A program made the translations under genes and the position numbers. A model generated the notes under the pieces. The model did not search any database, had not been told where the DNA came from, and worked only from the letters and a program-made list of their open reading frames with translations. DNA of 64,000 bases from Candidatus Solirubrobacter pratensis. GTDB taxonomy: Bacteria; Actinomycetota; Thermoleophilia; Solirubrobacterales; Solirubrobacteraceae. Shown here piece by piece: positions 34,358 through 44,595 of this stretch (positions within the stretch are counted from its first letter, which is position 1; each line of letters starts with the position of its first letter). The stretch is from NCBI RefSeq assembly GCF_000425945.1, contig NZ_KE384480.1, positions 900,599 through 964,598 of the forward strand, written 5' to 3'.

Positions 34358-36730
34358 TTGCGCCACGACGTGCAGGCTGGGCGGCTGCTCGGCGACGAGC
34401 GCGTCCAGCGCGGCCCGCGTGCCGTCCTCGCTGCCCAGCCACTCTCCGAGGCGCTGCCAGAGCGCGCCGTGGTGCTCGCACACGCGCGCGAGCTCGTAGG
34501 GCGGCGCGGGCCGTCCCGCCGCGTCGAGGTCGCGCAGGCGCTCCTCCCAGCGGCGCAGCTCGCCCAGCACCGCGCCGGACGGCGCGCCCAGCAGCTCGGC
34601 GACCTGTCCGAGCCGGTCGTCCGCGCGCTCCACCGCCGCCGCGCAGGCGTCGTCGCACGCGCGCTCGTCCTCGCCCGGCACGGTCAGCGGCGCCTCGTCG
34701 TAGCGCGGGAACGGGACGTCGGCGCCGGGCAGTCCGCAGCGCTCCGCGTGCGTCCGCAGCCCGCGGATGAACGTGAAGCGCGTGCGCGGATGGCGGTAGT
34801 GCGTGGCGACGTCGCGAACGCCCTCCCAGGCGGCGCGCTCGTCGGCGAACCACTCGCGCACCGCGGCGATGTCCGGGCGCTCGGCCGCCTGCGCGCGACG
34901 CGCGCGCCACGTCGCCTGGCGGATGCGCGCGGTCGCGACGAGCAGGTCGCGCACGTAGCGGCAGCTCTCGAGCTGCTGCACGTTGCGCGGGCGCCGCGGC
35001 GTGACGCCGTCCGACGGGAGGTAGAGCAGCTCGAAGCGCTCGAACTCGTGCGTGCCGCGCAGGCCCTTGAGGTCGGGGTCCTCGCTCAGCAGCCAGTCGC
35101 GCCGTCCGGCGATGTAGGCGCTGTCGGCGTGCGCGGTGGCCCGCTCGAGCCACGCGACGGCGCGGGCCGCCAGCGTGCTCCGGCACGTGCCGCCGCCGCC
35201 GGTCTGGTCGAGCAGCGCCAGCGCGTACGCGCAGGCCGCGTTGTAGTGCTCGTGCCAATGGCGCAGCGGGTGCAGCGTGCGGATCGCCCGGATGCGCGCG
35301 TCGATCGCCTCCGGCTGCGGGGGCCACTGGGTGCCCGGCCGGTCGCGCTGCTTGCGGATCCAGTCGAGCCGCAGCCCGATGCAGAGCTCGGTCAGCTTGA
35401 CGGTCGCGATGCTCGGGCGCGTGCGGGTGAGCACGTGCCGGCGCAGGTCGCGCCGCAGCGCGCGGCAGTCGCGCAGCGCGTAGGCGGCCAGCAGCTCGCG
35501 CAGGATCAGGAAGCGCTGCTCGTCGGCGCCGGCCGGCTCGCCGAGCGCCCACTCCGCCAGCCGCCGGCTGCCGAAGCTCAGCCGCTCGACGAGGTGCGGC
35601 CGCAGGCAGCCGCGCAGGCGCGCCCGCTGGCGGTCGCGCAGCGTGGGGCCGGCGGGCTCCGGCGGAGCGAGCCATTGCTTGGCGAGCACGCGGCCGCCGA
35701 GCAGCACGTTGCGGCGGTAGCGCGCCGCCTGCAGCGCCTCGCGCCGCTCGTGCCGGCCGTGGCGGCCGCGCACGCGGTCCTCGCGGCGCGCACCGGCGGG
35801 GGAGGAGGTCGCCTCCATCCCGAGGTAGGTCGCCAGCGCGTCGAGGTAGAGGCCCAGGCGCTCCTGCAGCTGACCGATGCGCAGCCGCAGGACCATGTTG
35901 AGCGGGTCGTGCTCGACGGCGCGCCAGTAGGCGTCGAGCGCCTCGTCGTAGCGGCGCTCGTGCTCGAGCCGCGCGCCCTCCTCGTACGCGTGCAGCAGTC
36001 CCTGGGGCATCGCGTAGCCGCGCCAGACGCCCCACGGCGAGCGACAGCGCCGCGTCTGGGGAAGGATCACGGCGGTCGCCTCGTCGGCGGCCTGGCGCAG
36101 CGCGACGTCCCAGGTCTCGCCCCACACGGTCACCGGCGGGGTGCCCGAGCACGGCATCCGCACGACCTGGACGGCGACGCCGTAGCGCGGCCGCTGCTCG
36201 CGCTCGAGCAGCACGCCGCGGACCTCATACGCATGCGTCGGCTTGGCTGCGCGCAGGAGGCCGACCAGCCACGCCAGCGGCTTGCCCGAGTCCATCCCGG
36301 AGCGGCCCAGCACGTCGAGGAAGTCTCCCTCCGGGGCGGCGCCGACCGCCGGCGCGGGCGCCTGCAGGTGCAGCGTCATGAGCCGGCGCCGGAACGCGAG
36401 CGTGAGCTGCTCGACGTCCGCCGCGGTGAGCGGCGTGCCGGCCGTGAACGTCGCCACCTCGATCTGCCCCGGCCGCCACGCGAGCCAGTGCAGGATCAGG
36501 TGGCGGACGCACCACGCCAGGTGCAGCAGCACGGCGGCGATCAGCACCGCGGCCACGGCAGGCCCCGCGGCGGCCTTCAGGAGCGGGAAGTCCGGCTCGG
36601 AGCCGGCGAGCATGCCGATCGCGATCACGAGCCCCGCCGCGACCAGGGCTCCCGCCGACCAGCCGAGCACTGCCGGCCAGCGGCTCGGGTAGCGGACCGC
36701 TCGCGCGCTCGCGTTCCTGCTGCGTGTCAT
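34343..36730 (-). CDS. Membrane-anchored TPR-containing protein, 795 aa, function unknown
   Basis: Two hydrophobic helices at about residues 18-42 and 50-75 (VLGWSAGALVAAGLVIAIGM; AGPAVAAVLIAAVLLHLAW) anchor a large cytosolic part. About residues 250-330 form TPR-like helices (LEHERRYDEALDAYWRAVEHDP and following). The rest is arginine-rich helical sequence with WYWxE-type elements, and a short GRRDWLLSEDPDLKGLRGTHEFERF block near 590. No enzymatic motif recognised. Start ATG 36730; the frame runs on upstream to 37279 but that part is antisense to the ROK gene. Proteins of this kind are often beside ECF sigma factors in this lineage. Confidence 0.7.
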   Translation of the reverse strand: MTRSRNASARAVRYPSRWPAVLGWSAGALVAAGLVIAIGMLAGSEPDFPLLKAAAGPAVAAVLIAAVLLHLAWCVRHLILHWLAWRPGQIEVATFTAGTPLTAADVEQLTLAFRRRLMTLHLQAPAPAVGAAPEGDFLDVLGRSGMDSGKPLAWLVGLLRAAKPTHAYEVRGVLLEREQRPRYGVAVQVVRMPCSGTPPVTVWGETWDVALRQAADEATAVILPQTRRCRSPWGVWRGYAMPQGLLHAYEEGARLEHERRYDEALDAYWRAVEHDPLNMVLRLRIGQLQERLGLYLDALATYLGMEATSSPAGARREDRVRGRHGRHERREALQAARYRRNVLLGGRVLAKQWLAPPEPAGPTLRDRQRARLRGCLRPHLVERLSFGSRRLAEWALGEPAGADEQRFLILRELLAAYALRDCRALRRDLRRHVLTRTRPSIATVKLTELCIGLRLDWIRKQRDRPGTQWPPQPEAIDARIRAIRTLHPLRHWHEHYNAACAYALALLDQTGGGGTCRSTLAARAVAWLERATAHADSAYIAGRRDWLLSEDPDLKGLRGTHEFERFELLYLPSDGVTPRRPRNVQQLESCRYVRDLLVATARIRQATWRARRAQAAERPDIAAVREWFADERAAWEGVRDVATHYRHPRTRFTFIRGLRTHAERCGLPGADVPFPRYDEAPLTVPGEDERACDDACAAAVERADDRLGQVAELLGAPSGAVLGELRRWEERLRDLDAAGRPAPPYELARVCEHHGALWQRLGEWLGSEDGTRAALDALVAEQPPSLHVVAQPAAA

Positions 36731-36923
36731 GCGATGCAGACCTGCACGATGGCGGCCTTGATACACGCGGTATTCGGCCGTGCCCGCAACCAAATGTCGC
36801 CCACGCGAACAATGTGGCGCGGGTGAGAACCTGCGAGAGTGATCGTCTGCGGCGGCAACGCCGTAATGATCGGAAGAAGCAAGAGATTCGTTCGAGGCCT
36901 GACGGAAGCTGTAGGGTGCGTCC

Positions 36924-38219
36924 ATGACCACCGCCGGACGTGTCGAGCAGGCCAGGGAGCCGCAATATCCGGCGATATCTTCTGATTCGGTGACTTGGAC
37001 CCCGAAGCCGGCGATCGAGCTCTCGAGCCAGCGCGCCGTCCGCCGCCACAACCTCGGCGTCGTGCTTCGGCAGGTCGTCGAGCGGGGGCCTCGCTCGCGC
37101 GCGACGATCGCCCTCGACACCGGGCTCAACAAGACGACGGTCTCGAGCCTCGTGAGCGAGCTGATGGACCTCGGGCTGCTGGTCGAGCGCGGCGCCGAGG
37201 CGCGCGCCACGGCGGGCCGGCCCGGACTCGTGGTCGACGTCGCGCGCGAGGGAGCGGTCGCGCTCGGGCTGGAGATCAACGTCGACTACCTCGGCGTGCA
37301 GGCGACCGACCTGGCGGGCGGCTCGCGCTACAAGGCGATCGAGGCGGCCGACAACCGACGCCGCGGCTCCGACGTGGTGCTCGACCGGCTGGCGGACCTG
37401 GCCACCGAAGCGCTGCGCGAGGTGCGCGCGCAGGGGCTACGGCCGATCGGCGCGACCGTCGCGCTTCCCGGCCTGGTCGACGTCACACGCGGCGAGTTGC
37501 TCGCCGCGCCGAACCTGCACTGGACCGACGTCCCGGTCGTCGAGCTGCTGCGCGAGCGCATGGGCGCCGACCCGCTGCCGCTCGGCGCCGACAACGAGGC
37601 CAACCTCGCGGCGCTGGCCGAGCTCTGGGAGGGCGCGGCCGTCGGTCTGAGCGACTTCATGTACGCGTCCGGCCAGGTCGGCGTGGGCGGCGGGATCGTC
37701 CTCGGCGGCGAGCTGTTCCGTGGCTACCGCGGCTTCGGCGGCGAGTTCGGCCACACGACGGTCGAGGCCGACGGCCTCCCGTGCGCGTGCGGCAGCCACG
37801 GCTGCCTGGAGACGCGCGGCGGCCTGGAGCCGCTGCTGGCCGCCGCGGGGCTGGACAGCGAGCAGATCACGACCACCGGCTCCGGCAAGCCCGTCGCCGA
37901 GCTGGTCAAGCGCGCCGAGGCGGGGGAGGAGACCGCGCTGGCCGCGCTCGCGGACTGCGGGCGCTGGCTCGGCGTCGCGCTCGGCTCGGTCGTCAACCTG
38001 CTGAGCCCGCAGGCGATCGTCCTCGGCGGCTACTTCGCGCCGATCTCGCAGTGGCTGAAGCCGCCGATCGAGCGCGAGCTGTCCGAGCGCGTGCTCGGCG
38101 GCGCCGCCGCCGTCCCGCCCGTGCTCCCGTCGAGCCTCGGTCCCGAGGCCGCCGTGCGCGGCGCGGCCGCGACCCAGCTCCGCCGCGTGCTCGCCGACCC
38201 GACGCTCGTCAACGCCTAG
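36924..38219 (+). CDS. ROK-family transcriptional repressor (NagC/XylR-like)
   Basis: A 431-aa protein with an N-terminal winged helix-turn-helix (about 35-90; SRATIALDTGLNKTTVSSLV) and a C-terminal ROK domain. The ROK zinc site is complete: His in EFGH and CACGSHGCLET (C-x-C-G-x2-G-C). The nucleotide loop is GIVLGG and the sugar-site block is GADNEANLAALAELWEG. Such proteins repress sugar-uptake or catabolism operons and are released by a sugar or sugar phosphate. The nearby secreted sugar-oxidation genes make a plausible target. ATG 36924 with TAGGGTG about 9 nt upstream. Confidence 0.88.
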   Translation: MTTAGRVEQAREPQYPAISSDSVTWTPKPAIELSSQRAVRRHNLGVVLRQVVERGPRSRATIALDTGLNKTTVSSLVSELMDLGLLVERGAEARATAGRPGLVVDVAREGAVALGLEINVDYLGVQATDLAGGSRYKAIEAADNRRRGSDVVLDRLADLATEALREVRAQGLRPIGATVALPGLVDVTRGELLAAPNLHWTDVPVVELLRERMGADPLPLGADNEANLAALAELWEGAAVGLSDFMYASGQVGVGGGIVLGGELFRGYRGFGGEFGHTTVEADGLPCACGSHGCLETRGGLEPLLAAAGLDSEQITTTGSGKPVAELVKRAEAGEETALAALADCGRWLGVALGSVVNLLSPQAIVLGGYFAPISQWLKPPIERELSERVLGGAAAVPPVLPSSLGPEAAVRGAAATQLRRVLADPTLVNA

Positions 38220-38340
38220 CCGCCCGCGGGTCTGCGCCCGCTGACCGGTTGGCAGGGCGACGGTCGTGACCATCGGCTCGGCGTGCTGTTCGTCCGCTCG
38301 CACGTTGATCTCACCCGCCCACCCGAAGAGAATCGGCGGC

Positions 38341-38712
38341 ATGGACATCGCGGCGCTGATCGATCGCTACGACGCGGCGTGGAACGCGCAGGACCTCGAC
38401 GCCATCGCGGCGCTGCACGACGACGCCGTGGTCTTCCACAACCACACCGCGGGCGAGCGCGTCGCCGGCGCCGGGCCGGTGCGTGAGCACATCGGCGCGA
38501 TCTTCGCCCGCTGGCCGACCCTGCGCTTCGAGCGCCGGGCGCTGCGCTGCGGCGCGGACTTCGCGGTGAGCGAGTGGACGGCGCACGCGACGCACCCCGA
38601 CGACGGCCGCGAGCTCGAGTGGGACGGCGTCGACGTGTTCCCGATCACGGCGGACGGCCGGATCGCGCGCAAGGACGTCTACTCGAGCTCCGGCACGCCC
38701 CGCGTCAAGTAG
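38341..38712 (+). CDS. NTF2/SnoaL-like protein
   Basis: A 123-aa cone-shaped NTF2-like fold. It opens with LIDRYDAAWNAQDLDAIAAL, then HDDAVVFHNHTAGERVAG and GREHIG-type segments, and ends DVFPITADGRIARKDVY. Family members are small ketosteroid-isomerase-like enzymes or ligand-binding proteins; the substrate cannot be read. ATG 38341 begins 121 bp after the ROK gene. Two terminators follow. Confidence 0.78.
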   Translation: MDIAALIDRYDAAWNAQDLDAIAALHDDAVVFHNHTAGERVAGAGPVREHIGAIFARWPTLRFERRALRCGADFAVSEWTAHATHPDDGRELEWDGVDVFPITADGRIARKDVYSSSGTPRVK

Positions 38713-38714
38713 CG

Positions 38715-38741
38715 CGAAGGCCCGCGCGAGGCGGGCCTTCG
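38715..38741 (+). terminator. Strong hairpin after the NTF2-like gene
   Basis: A perfect stem GAAGGCCCGC / GCGGGCCTTC (plus one closing C-G pair) encloses GCGAG, 3 bp after the stop. It can serve both strands of this convergent junction. Confidence 0.7.
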
Positions 38742-38751
38742 GCACGACGGA

Positions 38752-38775
38752 AGGGGCGCGCCGAAGCGCGCCCCT
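38752..38775 (-). terminator. Second hairpin of the convergent junction
   Basis: AGGGGCGCG / CGCGCCCCT, a perfect 9-bp stem with loop CCGAAG, lies 10 bp past the stop of the 1911-aa exoprotein gene (minus strand) and 10 bp from the other hairpin. Confidence 0.6.
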
Positions 38776-38785
38776 GGTCAGCTGC

Positions 38786-41700
38786 TTACGGCGTGGTGCT
38801 CGCGAGCGTGAAGACGATCGTCTTCGCGTAGTTGCCCGTGAGCAGCGGCTCGCCGGCGCCGATCGTCTGCTTGAGATCGATCGACACCGGGTCGCCGCTG
38901 ACCGCCGCCGGGTAGGAGAGCAGCGTCAACGGCGCGCCGCTCGTGCTCAGCGGCGCGAACGCCCCGCCGCCCGTCCCGACCGTGCTGCCGGCCTTGACCT
39001 GCACCGGCTGGGCGAGGGCGGAGGCGCCGTTGACGAGACGGCCGGTGGCCGTCGCGCTCGGGTCGCGCACCGTCAGCGTCGCCGCGCTGGCGCTGGTCGT
39101 CACCGTCGCCGTGAGGGCGGCGGTGTAGTCCTTGGCCACGTTCGGCACGAACGTGCCGAAGCCCGGCGTCGTCCCGAGCGACAGCGCGAGCACGCCCGGC
39201 ACGGTGCCGCCGATCGTGACCGGCTGGTCGACGTGATCGCCGCCGCCCGGCTGCTTGACGACCACGCTCAGCGTCGCGCTGGCCGTGCCGCCCTTGCCGT
39301 CGGACACCGTCACCTTGACCGCGCGCGTCCCCGAGGTCGCGAACTGATGGCTCGGGTTCTGCTGGGTCGAGGTGCCGCCGTCGGCGAAGTCCCACGCGTA
39401 CGTGAGCGTGTCGCCGTCGGCATCGGTGCCGGTCGCGGTGAACGCGACCGTGTCGCCGACCGTGATGTCACCGGCCGGCGTGCGCGACGCGGTGACCGTC
39501 GGAGGCTGGTTGGCCCCCGTCACGCCGCATGCCGCGGACGGCGTCGCGCCGGCGGCGATCTCGATGCCGGCCTCGATGTGCGTGAGGAACCCGGCTTCGG
39601 AGAACGACTGCTGCGTGTGGCCCATGCCCGTGTACCACGAGCGGCCGCCGTCGTACTTCTGGCACCACGAGATCGGATGGTCATCATCCGTCGTGTTGTC
39701 GTCCTGCTCGTCGTAGGTCGCCTCGTCCATCTTCAGCAGGACGTGCACGCCGGTGGTGTTGCGCGGGCTGTAATCCGCGTCACCGACCGTCGCGAACAGC
39801 GGCGACTTGTAGTTGTACCACTCGTCCGTGCGCGTCCAGCGCGCCGGCAGGCCGGCGTCGGACGGGTCGTTGGCGTCCTCGACGAGCACATCCGCGGTGG
39901 GCGTCCCGGACGGGTGGTTGCGGAAGTACGACCCGACCAGCTTGCCGTACCACGGCCACGAGTACTCCGTGTCGGCCGCGGCGTGGATGCCGGTGTAGCC
40001 GCCGCCCGCGCGGATGAAGCGCTCGAACGCCGCCTGCTGCGCGTCGTTGAGCACGTCGCCCGTGGTGGACAGCCAGATCACCGTGTCGTAGTGCGAGAGC
40101 ACGGCGTCGGTGAACAGCGAAGCATCCTCGGTCGCGTCGACCTGGAAGTTCTTCTGCTGTCCGAGCTGCTTGATCGCCGCGATGCCCTGCGGGATCGAGT
40201 CGTGCCGGAACCCGGCGGTCTTGGAGAACACGAGCGCCCGGAAGCGCGCGTTCGGGTCATCCGCCGCCAGCACCTGCACGGGGATCGTCTTCGTCGCCGA
40301 GCCGCCCTTGCCGTCGGTCACCGTCAGCTTGACGCTGCGGTCGCCGGCGGTGGTGAACGTCGTGCTCGCGTTGGCTCCGGTGGCGTCGGCCGTGCCGTCG
40401 CCGTCGAAGTCCCACGAGTACGTGAGCGGATCGTTCTGGGCGTCCGTCGCCGCGGCCGTGAACGAGGTCGCCAGCGGGGCGAAGCCCGCCGTCGGCGTCG
40501 CCGAGGCCGTGGTGATCACCGGGCTGGTGTTGCCGCCGCCGTCGCAGCCGAGGCTGCCGTTGACCTTGAAGTAGTCGAACGTGGCGGTCTGGCCCGAGCC
40601 GTCGACGCCGGCCGTGTAGAGGCCGAAGCGCGGCGCGGCGGAGGCGAAGGGCACCGTGCCCACCGTCTGCCACGTCGTGCCGTCGAACGACATCTCGGCC
40701 AGGTAGTTGGTGCCCGACTTGGTGAGCCGCATCCAGATCGCGGTCACGCCCGCCGGGACGTCCAGGTTCGGCTGGGGATTGATGATCGTCCCCGCCACCT
40801 TGGCGCGGATCTCGCTGCGGTTGATCCGCGTGTTGGTGGAGTCCGAGATCGCGTTGAACTTGACGTAGTTCTGATCGTCGGCCCAGATCAGGATTCCTCC
40901 CTGCTGGAAGGAGCCCTGCAGCGTCCACGCGCTCAGCTTCGTCTCGAGCACGTAGTCGGCGCCCGTGTGGTCGGCGGTCTGGAGGATGAAGTTCTTGTTG
41001 CCTCCATCCACGTCGGCCTTGACGGTCGTCATCTTCAGCGACCCGTTGGCGACGCTGTACAGGGTCGGATCCTCGCGGACGATCCCGTTCCAGCGCGTCT
41101 TGTCCAGGCTCGTGCCGGTGAAGTCGTCACCGGCGCCGCTCGAGCCGCCGCTGCCGGCGCTCGCGAGCGTGAACCAGTCGAACTTCGCCGTCACGTGCGT
41201 GGCGGCCGCGTTGTCGAGCCCGAAGAACCCGACCCGCGCGTTCGCGGGCAGTGCCGCGGGCTGGCCCGTCAGGGTCCAGTTGGTCCCGTCAGGCGAGTAG
41301 TAGCCGCGGATGTTCGTCCCGTCCGACTCGATCTTCATGTACCAGTCGGTCGGGAAGGCGGCCGTCAGCGTGGGGCCGCTGTCCGCCGCGGCGTTGCGGG
41401 CGACGCCCGCGACCTCGTTGATGAACTCGAAGTGCTCCTGCGGCGGGTCGGCGGTGCTCGTGGCCAGCCGGTCGAACTTCGTGTAGTTGTCGTCGTCGCC
41501 GTAGACGATCAGGCCCGCCTGGTGGTACTGGCGCGTACCCGCCTCGTTGACCTTGACCGTCGCCGTCCACGGCCCGGTCGGGGCCTGGCGCAGGACGATG
41601 TTCTTGGCGTTGTTGGAGTTGGTGTAGACGTCGCCGTTCTCGGTCGTGATGTTGGCGGTGCCGCCTGACACGACGAGGTTCTGGCTGCGCCGCACGACGC

Positions 41701-44521
41701 TCCAGCCGGCGTCCAGATCGGTCCCGTTGAAGTCGTCGCGGAACGTCGAGGCGCAGCTCGCGCCCGGCGTGACGACGACGGGGATCGTCCTGTCGGTCTT
41801 GCCGCCCTGCTTGTCGGTGACGGTCAGGGTGGCGTTGTAGGTGCCCGGGTTGACGTACGTGTACGTCGGATCCTCGAGCGTCGACGTGTCGGTCGTGATG
41901 CCGGGCACGCCGAAGTCCCACGCGTACGTGAGGTCGGTGGCCGGGCCGTCCGGATCGGTCGCCGTGGTCTCGAACTTGACGTTCAGCGGCGCCGCGCCGG
42001 TCGCCGGCGTCGGGGTGACCTGGACGTCAGGCGAGGCGGTGACGGCCGCGCCCTTGCCGATGAACTCGATCCAGTTGAGGTTCATCAGCGAGCCGGTGTC
42101 GCCGGGCTTGCGGAACACGACGAACAGCTCGTGCGTCCCGGTCGGCGGGTTCGTCAGCTGCAGCGTGACGTCCTTGAACGTCTGCCAGCCTCCGGTCGGC
42201 GTGATGTTGGCCGTCGCGCCGACGAGCGGGCCGGTGCCGGAGTCGAGGTGCAGCTCGATCGTCCCGCCGGAGCCGGCGGACGCGACGCGGAAGCGGACCG
42301 CGTTGATGTCCTGCAGCGACACCGGGGTGTAGGAGACGTAGTCGCCGTCCTCGATGAAGCCGATGTTCTGGCCGCCGCCGGCGCTGTCGGAGGTCGTCTC
42401 CTTCTGCACGCCGGGATCGCCGGTCGTCGCGGCGCCGGGGATGCGGCCGGTGCTCGCGTAGAACTCCGCCTGCTTGGTCTTGGGCTGGAGGATCGCCTGG
42501 GCACGGCCGGTGATCGGCACGATGCCGCCGGGGCCGCCCTTGTCGGTGTACGTGACGCTGAGGACGGTGAACGTGTTGGCCTCAGGCCCGTGGCCGCTCG
42601 TCAGGCCGGTCTTGAACGTGCCGGTGCAGCCGGTCTGCTGCGACAGGTCGTGGGCGTGCTCGTCGTGGCCGAGCGCGATCGTGACGTGCACGTCGTCGCA
42701 CGAGATGCCGGCGCCGGTGGTGCCGTCCTCGGGGTCGGTGACCGTGATCGAGTACGGGACCGTGTCGGTGAACGACGCGAACTCGCCGTCGGCGGGCGTC
42801 TGGATCGTCACGACCGGGCCGCGGTTGCCGACCGTGATCGGCACGTTCGCGACGGCGGTCATGCCGTCGGCGTCCTTGACGGTCAGCTTGGCCGTGTAGG
42901 CGCCGTTCTGGGTGTAGGTGTACGTCGGGGCGGCCTCGGCGGAGTCCTGCGTGCCGTCGCCGTTGAAGTCCCACGAGTACGTGAGCGCGGTGCCCTCGGG
43001 GTCGCTCGAGCCGGCGCTCGAGAAGTGGACCGTGAGCGGCGCGAGGCCGGTCGTCGTGTCGCCCGTGGCCTTCGCGACCGGCGACTTGTTGCCCGACACG
43101 TAATCGATGCGGTAGACGCCCGAGTCGGCGTTGTCGCCGCCGAAGCCCGAGCCCCACTCGATCACATAGAGCGCGCCGTCAGGACCGAAGTCGATGTCCA
43201 TGGGCCGCTTGTAGCCGGTCCCGAGTGCGAACGGGCTGACCTTCGTCATCGCGCCGGAGGCGTCGAGGTCGGCAGTCTTGATCCAGCCGTTGTTCCACTC
43301 GCCGATGAACCACTTGTTGTCGTAGTACTGCGGGAACTTGCGGTCCGACGACAGCGAGGGATCGAAGTGGTAGCGCGGGCCGCCCATCGGGGCGCCGCCG
43401 GTGCCGAGGTCCGGCGTGAAGCGCGGATCCTGCTCGGTGTAGCCCATCCACGCGGTCGCGGGGATCGCGGGAGGCAGGTTCGTCCGGCCCGTGTTGTTCG
43501 GCGAGTTGTTGACCGGGGCGTCGCAGTTGAACTTGGGCCCTGAGACGCCGGTCGCGAAGTCGTAGTCGTTGTACGGCGTGTTGGCCCGGATGCAGTAGGG
43601 CCAGCCGTAGTTGCCGGACTTCGTGAGCACGTTGTACTCGACGCTGCCCTGCGGGCCGCGGTTCGGGTTCGTCGTGCCGGCGTCCGGGCCGTAGTCGGCG
43701 CTCAGGACCCAGCCGGTCGTCTGGTCGACCGTGAACCGGAACGGGTTGCGGAAGCCCATGCCGTAGATCTCCGGCCGGGTCTTGTTGTCGGTGTCCTGAT
43801 CCTCAGGGAAGAGGTTTCCGGCGGGGATCGTGTAGGTGGTGCCGACGCCAGGCGGACCGAGCGGGATCTCCATCGGCTTGATCCGCAGGATCTTGCCGTT
43901 GAGGTCGTTCGTGTTGCCCGCGGTGCGCTGGGAGTCCCAGTACTCGCGGCCCGGGCGCTCGTCGAGCGGGGCGAAGCCGTCCGAGTCGAACGGGTTCGTA
44001 TTGTCGCCCGTCGAGATGTAGAGGCTGCCGTCGGGGCCGAAGTACAGCGACCCGGACGAGTGGCAGCACTCCGCCGTCTGATGCTGGAACGTGAGGATCT
44101 TCTGCTCGGAGCTCAGGTCCAGCGTGTCCCCGTTCATCTTGAAGCGGGAGACCACCTGCGTGAGCGTGTTGTCCGGCAGCTGGGAGTAGAACAGGTAGAC
44201 CCACTTGCTGAACGCGAAGTCCGGCGCCAGCTGCAGGCCGAGCAGGCCGTTCTCCTGGCTGCGGGTGACCGGGATGGTTCCGGCGGTGACCGTCTGCTGC
44301 GTGTCGGGCTTCCAGACCTGCAGGCGCCCGTCGCGCTCGATGTAGAAGACGCGCCCGTCGGGGGCGACGTCCAGCTCCATCGGATTCTGCGTGTTGTCGT
44401 CGAGCGTGACCTTCTGGAAGTCGGAAGCGGTCGGCGTCTGCGCGAACGCCGTCCCTCCTCCCAAGACCAGCCCGAACAGCACGGCAAAGCAGGCGGCAAT
44501 TGCCGCCTTCGTCCGACCCAT
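38786..44521 (-). CDS. Giant secreted PQQ-type sugar dehydrogenase / CBM6 / ThuA multimodular protein (1911 aa)
   Basis: Exported (signal peptide residues 1-27). Domains in order: glucose/sorbosone dehydrogenase beta-propeller of the PQQ type (about 35-475; MELDVAPDGRVFYIERDG, ENGLLGLQLAPDF, GPDGALYVIEWG), PKD (477-565), Ig-like (567-680), CBM6-like (684-830; QAEFYASTGR, IEDGDYVSY), PKD (830-920), two DUF1349/laminin-G-like domains (924-1110; 1132-1324), PKD (1332-1420), ThuA (about 1425-1660; LVFSKTAGFRHDS, AGGGYTGIHAAADTEY, RTDEWYNY), PKD (1670-1755) and a C-terminal domain (1765-1911) shared with three other genes in the window. It should oxidise and bind sugars outside the cell. GGTAGGAGGAG lies before ATG 44521. 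Terminators follow. Confidence 0.87.
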   Translation of the reverse strand: MGRTKAAIAACFAVLFGLVLGGGTAFAQTPTASDFQKVTLDDNTQNPMELDVAPDGRVFYIERDGRLQVWKPDTQQTVTAGTIPVTRSQENGLLGLQLAPDFAFSKWVYLFYSQLPDNTLTQVVSRFKMNGDTLDLSSEQKILTFQHQTAECCHSSGSLYFGPDGSLYISTGDNTNPFDSDGFAPLDERPGREYWDSQRTAGNTNDLNGKILRIKPMEIPLGPPGVGTTYTIPAGNLFPEDQDTDNKTRPEIYGMGFRNPFRFTVDQTTGWVLSADYGPDAGTTNPNRGPQGSVEYNVLTKSGNYGWPYCIRANTPYNDYDFATGVSGPKFNCDAPVNNSPNNTGRTNLPPAIPATAWMGYTEQDPRFTPDLGTGGAPMGGPRYHFDPSLSSDRKFPQYYDNKWFIGEWNNGWIKTADLDASGAMTKVSPFALGTGYKRPMDIDFGPDGALYVIEWGSGFGGDNADSGVYRIDYVSGNKSPVAKATGDTTTGLAPLTVHFSSAGSSDPEGTALTYSWDFNGDGTQDSAEAAPTYTYTQNGAYTAKLTVKDADGMTAVANVPITVGNRGPVVTIQTPADGEFASFTDTVPYSITVTDPEDGTTGAGISCDDVHVTIALGHDEHAHDLSQQTGCTGTFKTGLTSGHGPEANTFTVLSVTYTDKGGPGGIVPITGRAQAILQPKTKQAEFYASTGRIPGAATTGDPGVQKETTSDSAGGGQNIGFIEDGDYVSYTPVSLQDINAVRFRVASAGSGGTIELHLDSGTGPLVGATANITPTGGWQTFKDVTLQLTNPPTGTHELFVVFRKPGDTGSLMNLNWIEFIGKGAAVTASPDVQVTPTPATGAAPLNVKFETTATDPDGPATDLTYAWDFGVPGITTDTSTLEDPTYTYVNPGTYNATLTVTDKQGGKTDRTIPVVVTPGASCASTFRDDFNGTDLDAGWSVVRRSQNLVVSGGTANITTENGDVYTNSNNAKNIVLRQAPTGPWTATVKVNEAGTRQYHQAGLIVYGDDDNYTKFDRLATSTADPPQEHFEFINEVAGVARNAAADSGPTLTAAFPTDWYMKIESDGTNIRGYYSPDGTNWTLTGQPAALPANARVGFFGLDNAAATHVTAKFDWFTLASAGSGGSSGAGDDFTGTSLDKTRWNGIVREDPTLYSVANGSLKMTTVKADVDGGNKNFILQTADHTGADYVLETKLSAWTLQGSFQQGGILIWADDQNYVKFNAISDSTNTRINRSEIRAKVAGTIINPQPNLDVPAGVTAIWMRLTKSGTNYLAEMSFDGTTWQTVGTVPFASAAPRFGLYTAGVDGSGQTATFDYFKVNGSLGCDGGGNTSPVITTASATPTAGFAPLATSFTAAATDAQNDPLTYSWDFDGDGTADATGANASTTFTTAGDRSVKLTVTDGKGGSATKTIPVQVLAADDPNARFRALVFSKTAGFRHDSIPQGIAAIKQLGQQKNFQVDATEDASLFTDAVLSHYDTVIWLSTTGDVLNDAQQAAFERFIRAGGGYTGIHAAADTEYSWPWYGKLVGSYFRNHPSGTPTADVLVEDANDPSDAGLPARWTRTDEWYNYKSPLFATVGDADYSPRNTTGVHVLLKMDEATYDEQDDNTTDDDHPISWCQKYDGGRSWYTGMGHTQQSFSEAGFLTHIEAGIEIAAGATPSAACGVTGANQPPTVTASRTPAGDITVGDTVAFTATGTDADGDTLTYAWDFADGGTSTQQNPSHQFATSGTRAVKVTVSDGKGGTASATLSVVVKQPGGGDHVDQPVTIGGTVPGVLALSLGTTPGFGTFVPNVAKDYTAALTATVTTSASAATLTVRDPSATATGRLVNGASALAQPVQVKAGSTVGTGGGAFAPLSTSGAPLTLLSYPAAVSGDPVSIDLKQTIGAGEPLLTGNYAKTIVFTLASTTP

Positions 44522-44566
44522 GCGCTCTCCTCCTACCTATCCGTAGAGATTTCGCCTCTCATGCAA

Positions 44567-44595
44567 CGAATACTGCGTGCCTGCGCGGGTGTCAA
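44567..44595 (-). promoter_or_regulatory. Promoter of the 1911-aa exoprotein gene, with overlapping dyad
   Basis: On the minus strand a perfect TTGACA (44595-44590) is followed after 17 bp by TATTCG (44572-44567). The predicted start is about 40 nt before the ATG. CGGGTGT (44586-44592) and ACACCCG (44602-44608) form a 7-bp dyad that overlaps the -35 box, a good place for a repressor. Confidence 0.5.
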